From assembly GCA_001724265.1 (NCBI GenBank), contig MEDY01000309.1, forward strand, positions 1-36,953: a stretch of 36,953 nt of DNA. The letters run 5' to 3'. Source of the DNA: Rhizaria sp. SCN 62-66. Lineage: Eukaryota > Rhizaria, unplaced. Made by a program: the position numbers and the translations under genes. Positions within the stretch are counted from its first letter, which is position 1; each line of letters begins with the position of its first letter. This document shows positions 22,401-31,700 of this stretch, one piece after another. Under the pieces are notes generated by a model. It did no database searches and was not told where the DNA came from. It saw only the letters and a program-made list of their open reading frames with translations.

Positions 22401-23525
22401 ATATAGAGATGATTTGTAAGAGCGTACCTGGGCATGCCCTTGGTGGTGATGGCGGTGAGGACCGCGGCAGCGCCGTTGCGGAGCGTGGGCTCCGACAACA
22501 GGTTAAACAGCAGCGGGAAAAACTTATCATTGACGACGAGGTCGAGCTCGATCCACTCGACGTAGACGGCTAGGATGCTGAGGGCTGACAGCGCGAGAGC
22601 GGGGTGCGAGCCCATATAAGTCAGGATGATCGTCTCCAACGCGCCCACGATGGCAGGGAGCGGGCCTGCGCGCATGGCGTCCTTGATGCCCATCGCGATG
22701 ACGGCGTCCATGCGCTCGCGCGTCTGACCCGTCGACATGGTCGTGTCGGCCTTGATGATGTCTTCTTCGAGCGTCGTGAGCGTGAGCACGAAGAGCTCCG
22801 CGGGGACGGCGCCCTGGGGCAGGAACGAGATGAAGTCGTCGAAGAAGCTCGGCCACGCGCCCGGGTAGTCGCTCTTAGCGATGGCCGTGAGACACGTCGC
22901 CACGCGAGCCGTGACGTACTTCGGCACGGGGTGCGCGGGCAGCACGTCGCGCACATAAAGCAGCAGCTGGGTCCGGATGAACGACTTGGCCTCCTCGCCC
23001 AGCGCCTGGTAACGCTGCTCGATGCCGCGCTGCAGCATGTTTAGGCACACGAATTTGACGTGGTCGTGCCGCTGTGTCAGCGTCGCCGTGTGGAGACGCT
23101 CGAGGCAGAGGCGGAACATGTCCGCGCTGTCAGAGACGGAGCGCAGGTAGTCGCGCGCGGCCTCCGCCGTCGCCGGGTCAGAGGTCGCCACGTGCACGTA
23201 CGCCACAAGCACCGCGCGCTCGAAGTCGTCCTGTGGTGGCGTTATGAGATGAGTATCGTAGAGGCGAGAAGCGAACCATGTGTGAGAAGACGTAATAGTG
23301 GGGACCTTGCGTGGAGATAGAGTACTTATGGAAAATAAAGTTGCAATGTGAAAAGTATATGTAAAAATGTGTGGATTTTCTTTGGTTAAAGTTGGAAACA
23401 AGCGAATAAATGTGGCCAATTGCAGTGCTTAAAGAACGTACCTGGGCGGTGGCGGCCGAGGCCGAGGCCGCCGCGGAAGCGGAGGCTGCGGAGGCCGGCG
23501 CCGACGGTGATGCGAGGCCGGACAT
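19449..23525 (-). CDS. XPOT: Exportin-T (tRNA nuclear export receptor)
   Basis: Minus-strand exons 23525-23442, 23230-22428 and 22236-19449 join in phases 0 and 2 to give 1224 residues; the stop is TGA. The protein belongs to the importin-beta superfamily of HEAT-repeat karyopherins; exportin-T (yeast Los1, plant PAUSED) binds RanGTP and carries tRNA out of the nucleus. Diagnostic stretches: RHDHVKFVCLNML (human DDHVKFFCFQVLE), DYPGAWPSFFDDF near residue 150, YVEWIELDLVVNDKFFPLL (human YVSWIDLSLIANDRFINML), TTKGMPRLKRLALIEQMDF spanning the second splice, and MLPCVLQIFLDDRGICSP (human IPCVLMAFLDHRGLRHSS). It is longer than the usual 960-990 residues because of an Ala/Ser leader and two poly-Ala insertions (about 608-630 and 1149-1168). 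The ATG at 23525 has A at -3. Identification is strong; pre-miRNA or general export roles of relatives are not supported. Confidence 0.93.
19626..19677 (-). repeat. Second GCC/GCG run encoding poly-Ala in exportin-T
   Basis: Trinucleotide run encoding a long Ala block near the C-terminus, before GPNAPQAAAAAS. Confidence 0.85.
21241..21300 (-). repeat. GCC/GCG run encoding poly-Ala in exportin-T
   Basis: Imperfect GGC/GCC/GCG trinucleotides encode an Ala block interrupted by one Ser, between HEAT-repeat regions. Confidence 0.85.
22237..22427 (-). other. Intron 2 of exportin-T (phase 2, 191 nt)
   Basis: On the minus strand the donor is CCCAG/GTACGCT and the acceptor is GGTTATTTTTAG/GCTG. The split codon AG+G gives Arg inside the conserved KGMPRLKRL stretch. 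Confidence 0.92.
23231..23441 (-). other. Intron 1 of exportin-T (phase 0, 211 nt)
   Basis: On the minus strand the donor is GCCCAG/GTACGTT and the acceptor is CCACCACAG/GACGAC. It separates an Ala/Ser-rich 28-residue leader from the first conserved helix. Confidence 0.88.
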
Positions 23526-24067
23526 TGTGTGGGTGAATTAATTAAACAGAAAACGGACGAGCAGAGGCAGCAGCAAATGGGCTGGCTCTGAGTCGGTGCG
23601 CGCGAACGGGCAGCGGTGCGCTGTCAGTCGAGAGCCTGTGGCGCGGGCAAAGCTGTGAGGCGAGCGAGCGAGGCTGAGTCGAGAGTGCTGACGCTGCTGT
23701 GGGCTGCAAGTCGCGACTACGGTGGCGGCGAGAGCGAGAGGCAACGCGGGGAAGCGAGCGGGCGGGAGCGGGGCCGTTCGCGAGGGCGTACGCGGGAGCG
23801 CGAGCGAGAGCTTCGGGGGGGCTTGCGGCGGCTCTGGGGTAGCAGCAGCGGCAGCCGGGGGACTTAAGGAACTGAACTGCCTTGCTTTCACTGCCGGAGA
23901 GGACAGTTAGGGAAACGCGGGGTCGGAGACGCGTTTGCGGGGCAACGCGCAAAGGGCGAGCGCGGGCTTGGGGCGGCGAGCAGCGACGAGAGCGGCAGCA
24001 GCAACAGTGGCAGCGGCCAGCAACAGACGCGACGCCTATACGCCACAGAAGAAGCAAAGAAGGAAAT
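23526..24067. other. GC-rich upstream region of exportin-T
   Basis: Strongly GC-rich and purine-rich on the plus strand (pyrimidine-rich on the minus), unlike other intergenic DNA here. It probably contains the 5'UTR and promoter of exportin-T. ORFs in it on both strands start at non-ATG codons or have arbitrary composition, so I do not call them. Confidence 0.4.
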
Positions 24068-24256
24068 ATGATCGCAAAAACAAAGAAATTAGCTCATGCA
24101 AGCAGAGTTGAATTGGAGATTCTTGGTCGTATCGTTATTGACAATCCAAATAGGATGCAAAACGGGGTGGCAAAAGCACGTTTTGATCCTCGTGTTCGGG
24201 CGAGGCCAGAAAGAGCAGCTGCACCGGGGCCTACTCTAGGGCCCCAATACGCATGA
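24068..24256 (+). CDS. Doubtful small ORF, 62 residues
   Basis: An ATG at 24068 (A at -3 in aaatATG) opens 62 codons ending in TGA, beginning MIAKTKKLAHASRVELE and ending GPTLGPQYA. The codons are AT-richer than those of the real genes here. No family is recognised. It lies divergently upstream of exportin-T and could be a real small protein, an exon of an unseen transcript, or chance. Confidence 0.15.
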   Translation: MIAKTKKLAHASRVELEILGRIVIDNPNRMQNGVAKARFDPRVRARPERAAAPGPTLGPQYA

Positions 24257-25794
24257 TAAATCCGTCTGACGCGTTCAACGACAGAATATGTGGTGTCCAA
24301 GCGCAAGAACATGTCGCTGGTTGGTAGCCGAAAAGCTTAAAGTGAAACGGGAGGGACTACGTGCAAACAAGGGCAAAGAATTGTCCGCGTCCTCGGCAAG
24401 TGCGCGCACCGCAAAAATAACCCGGAAAACGGCACGCAAACAAGTGCAAGCACCGGGATGAAGCACATAGAACAGAAAAAAGTGACAATAACTCAATTCC
24501 ACCAAAACTTTGCCATAAAGCTGACTTCACAACGAATTACAGCGGTCTATCAAATACAGCCCGCCGCCCTCTGCCTTCGTCGGCATCTGGCCGAGTGACC
24601 GTGAGCAAGGTAATTGCCACTTTAGGAATGGCATCAAGCAGCTGACACCACGCCAATGCGCTATCTAGCTTTGTGCATCACATTAAAGTCGTGTTTTTTA
24701 TATTTTCCTAAAATAACACTGTGACATTGCTCCATCTTGACGATCTTCAACGCGCTTTTCAGTCTTCCTCTTTGACCTAGTCTCTAACCGCTCGCCAACT
24801 CCACGCCGTACCCTTGGTAGCCGCATCTACTCTTCTTCAACACGCATGTCGTCACTGTTTAAGGGCTGTATGTTGAGTGTATTTGCTAGCTGATGTGTCA
24901 TTCCTTTTCTTTGAGCTTCGGAAGTGTGTGTTCGTGTGGGTCCTGTGACCCATGCGGCTGTTACCAACCGTTGCGACCGCTTGTGCTGTTTTCCTCTTTG
25001 TACGCACTTACTAGTTACTCTTAGCGATAACCTTAAGCCCCTGTGATTTTTGAGTGGACTTAGTACCTACGAGCGCTGTTTTATGTAGCTCAGGCATTGT
25101 CTTGATAGCACAGCAGCACCTAAGGGGAGAGATGTTCATAGCAGCAAATCCCTACTTCGATCATATTCTAGAAGTCAGATATCGTGACGATTATAATGGG
25201 CAATGCTATTTAAACCGATTTATTACATACTATTTGTAACGATGTATTACATATTACAATATTTTTAACTGTAGATGTTGTTTAAGTACATAAGTCCCTG
25301 CATTTGTGGAAGCTCACCGCCGCCTTCCTTGGATATCTACTTCTCCTCAATAACCTCAAAGGATAAACAAACAAAGTCACATAGACAGCGCATTGTGGCA
25401 ATGTTTATATCTCTATTTTAATTGCCTAATAAATACCAATTTAAGTTGAGAGAGCAACGCTGACGCTGTGTAGCCTCCATAAAACACGATCCAGACTTCC
25501 TCCGCCTCGTGCATCATCATTCTGCCTTGGACGGCAACTCAAACATTGCATACATCGCACGTATTCAGAAGACTAAGATATATAATAGAGATATTATATG
25601 TAAATGGTGTCTTTCTGTTTTAATTTTTAACCATATTTGCGCTGACGGAAGCACCAGCGAAATATCCATCCCCGACTGACCCCATTCCCCTTTCCTCCTG
25701 CTGTTCGCCCCTCTTCCCTCCCGTGCGCCACCCCAGCCGCCCCCGCGGCTGTTCCTTCCTCTCCCCGCCTTCCCCACCCCGTTCCGCGCGGCAG
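24257..25794. other. Intergenic region upstream of the giant unknown gene
   Basis: AT-rich, about 1.5 kb, no supported gene. Its last 120 bp are a C/T-rich tract ending GCGGCAG directly before the ATG at 25795, which looks like an intron 3' end, so an upstream exon of the giant gene may lie here. One candidate is ATG 24952 to 24999 followed by GTACGC, which would add 16 hydrophobic residues in phase 0; this is speculative. Confidence 0.4.
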
Positions 25795-28700
25795 ATGGGC
25801 GGCGCCGTGTCCGCGCTGCTGGGCAGCAGCGTGCCGACGCTGCGCGCGGTGTTCAAGGAGCTGACCGTGCCGCTGCTCTCAGGCGACTGGCCGGCGCTGC
25901 TGCGCAACGCGCGCTTCTGGGCCTTCGCCGCGCGCATCCGCGCCACACCGCGCTACCTACTGCTGCTGCGCGCGCAGATGGCTTCGGTGCTGGCCGAGGG
26001 CGACGCGGCCATCGCGGTGCTGCTGCGCGCCGCGCTGCCCACGGTCCCGCCCGCGGGCACGGCGCTCGTGCTCTCGGTGCTGCGCCTGCCCTTCGTGACG
26101 GCCATGCTGCAGTCCGTCTGGTTCTGGGCGCTGCTGCTCGACAGGGAGTTTGTGCAGGGCATGCTCGGCATTAACTACGAGTTCGGCTTCGCAGGGTACG
26201 CGTCTCATCATAACAAAGCAAACGCTGATCAAATTGTGCTATTTTTCACTAAATTGTGTATATCTCGCTTTTATGATATCCTTAACGAACTATACTGCAT
26301 TAATGCATTAAATTCATTTTTTTCCAAAATACTGTATGTTTTCGTTTGGTTTTGTGTTTGCTATATAGATCAACGATCGCGATGATTCTGGCGCAACTGT
26401 CTCGTCCGGAGGTCACCTACTTACTCAGCGACATCGAGCTGCTCACAACCAAGGCGGCCGCTGCGACAGCTATGGCGGCGAAAGATAAAACACAAGCTAA
26501 AAACAAAACAAAGCAGAGTGGAACTAAGACTAACGCGAAGACGAACACAAACGCGCCGATTAGTGCAAGTGCGAAATCAAGTGAGAGCGAAACTAATGGT
26601 GGCTCCGCCTCTGCCGCCCCTGTCACGCCTCGATTGGGTTTCAGCACAAGTGCCTTATTCCAGCGTTTATGCGCAGATGCCGCCACACTATCCCGCAACT
26701 TAGCCCTCTACGCCAGCAAGCAGCGGAAACAGCTAAGGCAGCAACAACAACAGCAGCAACATCAGCAGCACCACTAGCCGTTGCAGCAACAGGTATTGCA
26801 GCCCCCGAAGCGTCTGTGGGTGACTGTGCTGCGCTTTGCGGCCTCGGCCTCGGTCTCGGCGCTGGCGGCCGACCCCGCGCTAGACCAAGCGGTCGAGGCC
26901 CTTACACGGCCACTTACACCCGACGAGGCACTGAGACAGAGGGCGATGATGCAGACGCTGGAGTCGGCCGACGCAGCCACCGCAGCAACTGCTACCGCAG
27001 CAGCAGCGACTACAGCAAAGACCGAGACTGCTCCTGCAGCTGCGCCTGCAACCGCGACTGTGACGTCGATTGCAGCTGAAACTGCGCCGTCAATCGAGAC
27101 TGAGACTGCGGCTGAGACTGTGGTGGGGGCATTGGTGCGGCTGCTGTGGGCGCGTTTGTCAGTCGCGCTGGACACTTACACTGCGCCCAAGGGTACTTAC
27201 ACCTCTCCAGCGAATACCACTGCTAAGACACAGCAGGCTACTGGCACCAAGGACAGCGACAAGGCCGCCGCGGCCGACTGCGACGCCGCGACTGACAATG
27301 AGGAGGCTGCGAATGACCGGGAGGGTGCGAGCCTTGGCGCGCTGCTCCGCGCCTCGTGCGCCGCCATCGCGGACTTTGCGCGCAGTCCGCTGATGCGCGC
27401 GCCGGTGTGCAGCAGCAAAACACATGCAAACACATCCACTGACGTAAACAGCAGCTCGAACGTTGCGCAACAGCAGCCTAGCGCGGGTGACCGTGGGCAG
27501 GAGGTGGTGACTGTGGGTATGTTTCTGGCGCATCACATTGATGTCGTTATCGACGGCTGCCGCTTGTTTTCGCGTGATTTGCTGACCCTGCTGCGTGAAG
27601 GTCTCCAAGAAGCAGCGAAACAGCACAAAGAGCAGCAAATTCTCCGCAAGCAGCAGCAGCAGCAGCAAGAGAATGAGCAGCAGCAACATCAGCAACAACA
27701 GCGCGCATCATTGCAACGGCAATCTGAAAACGCGAGTGCGAGCACGCCTGCTCCGAGTGCTGATGCCGGTGTCGTGCGAACTGTGCCCATTTGGCCTGAC
27801 GCTTCAGCTGCAAGAGTCCCCGTCAATAACAACAAATATAGCAAAATCACTGCAGATTCTGTGAGCGCAAAGGACTCGACTCTTGACAGTGTGATTGACG
27901 GCCATATTGACTCATTTCTTCAGCAAGATCTCTCTGAAGACGACGCTACTCGCAACAACTCGCTGCCACACTCACAGATGCCGTCACAGTCCCAGCTACA
28001 GCCACAGCTACAGCTACAACAACAGTCGCACTTGTAGTCGTCGCTGGCCACCTCCCCCTGGTCGGTATGGCTGCCCCAGTCGATCCTGCTGCTCTCGCTC
28101 GCGCGCTGGGCCGTGCTGAGCCCGCAGTCGTTGCGGGGCGTGCTGATGCTCGCGATGGCGGCACCGGCGTGGGGGCAGGTCTGCGCCTCTGCCGCCACTG
28201 CCGCAGTCGCAGGCACTGCTCCAACCCCAGCCACAGCCACTGCCGCTGCCACTGCCGCTGTGACAGCCGCAACCGAGGACTTGGCGTTGCTCTATGACCA
28301 GTATTTGGCGACTCTCCGCAGCAATAATGCCTATAGCGGCCCCAGCACCTGTTCGGGCGATCAGACTGACTCACGACCTGCGTCGGCTGCGCAGGCCGTG
28401 TTGGCGCCCCTCGTCGCGGCTGTGAGCTGTCCCTTCGCACGCTCGCTCGTCTCGCTCCTTTTGAGTCCCGCAGCGAAAGCGCACGGGGCGACGAGCAGCG
28501 CGAGTAGTTACTGCTGGTCACTGCGTGAGTTGCAGAAAGCGACGTCTCGCGGCTTAACTGCCGGAGGGGGCGACTTGACTTCTCATGCGAGCGATCAACT
28601 GGGTCTAATTGTCCCTTTCTCCCCTTTCTCGCAACTCTCGCAAAAGCTCGCTCACAACACACACAACGCCACGTGTACAGCGAGCTCTCCCGTCAGCCCT

Positions 28701-31700
28701 GCTGGCTGCGCGGCCGTGGTGCCCGTCGTCGCGGTGGTCGTGGCCAGCGTGCGCGACGCACTCGCGCTGCTGGGCGCCGCGTCGCAAATGCCTGCAGACT
28801 GCGTCGACTGCGAGCGCGGCGAGTGTCAGTGCCAGAGTTAGCGCCAGCGCCAGCGCCAGTGTCAGAGCCAGTACAGGATGAGTGACTCTGAGCATGAGAA
28901 GAACAGTGACCGTGAGCGTGTGCGTGACTCTGAGCAGCGCGGTCAGTGCTTGTATCACGTCGACGGCGACTGTGAGCTGGACGTTAGTGATCATGAACAC
29001 CGGCAGCAAAATTCACCGCAGCTTCTGATGCAGCGCCAGCAGTATTGTCAGCTCCTACAACTGTGGGACTGTAGCAATGTGCAAAGCGCTGCTGTAAGCG
29101 CCAACGACGGAGGCGATCCTAGCACCACCACTACTCACAACAAGAATAACAAACACGGTGGCAAGAGTAAGAGTGCAAAGAGTGCAAAGCCTAGTCAAAG
29201 CTGGTGGTCTAAACTCTGGCCTTGGAGTGATAACACCTCTACCACTAGTGCCGACACGACTGCTGTAGCTGCGACGGTCAACAGTGCTGCTGAGAGCGTC
29301 CCTGTCTCATCAGCTTCTGCCAGTCACAGTGACAGTCTCGCTACCGCAACTGCGGCGACAGTGCCCACAGTCACCCCCTCCCCCTCCGTGCTCACGGTTA
29401 CTCTCCCGCTGGACCTGCCCCTCGTGCACACGCTCTCTCGCTTCTGCGACGCGATGCTGCTCGCAGTGCCCACGCTCGTGCCTCACAGCGCTGACTCGAC
29501 CGCGACTGCAGCGGGCTCAGAGACTGCGACCGCGCCGCTGCTGGCCTCACTTGTCTCGCAAGTCTTCTTCACGCCCGCCGTGCTGGCCTCGTTTCTTGGC
29601 ACCATGTGGGTCGACTCGCTTCTCTGGACACTTGCGGAGTCGCTCCAACAGCAAACCCCTGCCACGGCCTCAACAGCAGCAGCAGCGGCAGCAGCGACGC
29701 CGGGAACAAGGCTAGGGACAACCGCAGCACCATTAGCTCTGGCCGCGAGCGCGTCGCCCACTGTCGGCCCGCTGCGCATGCTCTATCTGCGCACGCAGGC
29801 CAACGCGGCCGCTTCGATCCGTCTCGGGCGCATTTTTTCGGCCCCCGCCGTTGTGGCCGCGTTCGTCGCGCGCGCCGCGGGCTGGCGCACCGTGGGCGGC
29901 CGCGCGTTCAGGCGCGTGTTCAGCATCGGCGCGCTGACCGAGAGCGAGCTCGACGCCTACACCGGCGCTAACACCTCGAACAGCACTCACATGAACCCGA
30001 ACACGGGCGCGGGCAGTCACAGTGGCGGCGCTAGCGGGAGGATGGGTGTCGGGACAGCGATTACGGCCTTCGTTGGCGATATTGTTGCTGGCCTTGCGGA
30101 TATCCACTTGCATTCCGGCAGGTATTTGCATGGCGCCGATGGACAATTACGCTTTGATGCTAACAGCAACAAAGACGGACTGCTGAACGTGAACACTAAT
30201 GCAGCTTTGGTAAAGGAGTCTCATGCACAGACACATGTCCCTTTGCTATCTCTCGAACAACTGCAATCCCAGTCTCTGTTGCGCTCGCAGTCGCAGCAAC
30301 AGACGCAGTCGCGCTCGCTGCTTGTGCCGCTGCTGCAGTCGCCGTGGCTGGTCGCGTCCTGCTTGCATATCGTTCTGGCTCGTTTGTGGCCTGCCTGCGT
30401 CAACACCACAACTGCAACAACTGCAGCAACAACGTCAAACAACACAAACTCGCACTTAAGCGCGGGCGCGAGCACTCGTGCCGCTGCAGTCTTCCCGTGG
30501 GCCGCGTGCGTTGTCGCGATCATGCTGTCTGCGCTCACGGTCACTCCGCCTGCGTCGAACGGCGTCAGTACAAGCTCTGTCGGGAACCTAAGTGCCGCCC
30601 TTGGAGATGTCAATAACAGCTCTTCAGTGTTCACGCCGATCGTGTACAAAGAGGCGCGCGCCGCGGTGCTTGCGCTTGTGACTCACCCACTTACACTGCC
30701 GTACATCAGCCATCTAAGTACCTATCTAAGTGCCGCAAACAACAAGGACAACGTCAACAAACAGCAACAACAACGCGCTACAACGACGCTTTACACGAAC
30801 AACAGCACGAGCCCTGTGAGCACTGCCAATCACAATATGCATACACACAGTACCATTAACAATGGTGCTGGTTCAAGTGCTGGTGTCGGCGTCAGCGTTG
30901 GTAATCGAGTGAAAATGGGTTTTGTTAATGCGAGTCCGAAGGTAAAGCAACTCTTTTCTCGTATTGCGCAAATGCGCAAGCAGCAACAGCAGCAAAAGCA
31001 ACAGCAGTTGCCGCCCCAGGCACAGTTACGTTCTAGCTCAAGCTCCAATGCGAGTGCTAATGTGAATCAGCCACAGCCGCAGTCGCATTCACAGTCGCAT
31101 GTCCCGCTGCTGTTGTTTCCCCCGCGGCCACTGCTGCGCGTGTTGCTGGCGTCTGCACCCACGCTGCTGTCTCTCATCTTGTCGGCTGTTGCGAGCGCTC
31201 ACAGTCACCCTCCAGCGCCCGCACACGCGCTGCCACAGTCATAGTCACATTCTTTGAGTAACGCTGGTGTTGATCAAGTGAACAACTCCGCTGTTGCCGC
31301 TTCTGCTCCTGCTGCCGTGCATGCGACTGAAGCCAAGGCCCGCCTGTGCGCCGCTGCCCGTGTGAACGCTGCGGCCGAGACGCACGGTCGGCTCACGCGT
31401 TTGTTCATCGCCAACACGTCGCGCTCCATCGCGCGGCTTGCAGCCGCGGACAGAATCACGCCAGATATTAATGCAAGTGCTTCTGGCTCCGGTGTAAATG
31501 GGTGCTTTGTTGCAGCGCGCCACCTCGCACGCTTACTCGTCACAGACCCTTCAAACAACGCCGCCTCCACTAACCCAACCGCAGCGGCGACAGCGGCGAC
31601 AACGGCGACGATGAATGTCAAGACGAAGCATAGCGAAGCTGTATGTGCGCGTGTGTGTGTGCGCAGCGGCGTGCTGCAGCTGCTCACGGTCAGTTTCTGG

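Noticed and set aside
24226-24245. GC-rich hairpin GGGGCC / GGCCCC
   Set aside because: Only six base pairs, lying inside the doubtful ORF with no T-tract or neighbouring gene end, so no terminator or regulatory call is justified.
25054-25239. 61-codon ORF upstream of the giant gene
   Set aside because: Non-ATG start, AT-rich composition, no splice signals linking it to the gene and no recognisable features.
26775-31244. UAG as selenocysteine, pyrrolysine or programmed readthrough
   Set aside because: Selenocysteine uses UGA, and pyrrolysine is not known in nuclear genomes. Four consecutive efficient readthroughs with no shared downstream context are less likely than reassignment, though leaky readthrough remains testable.
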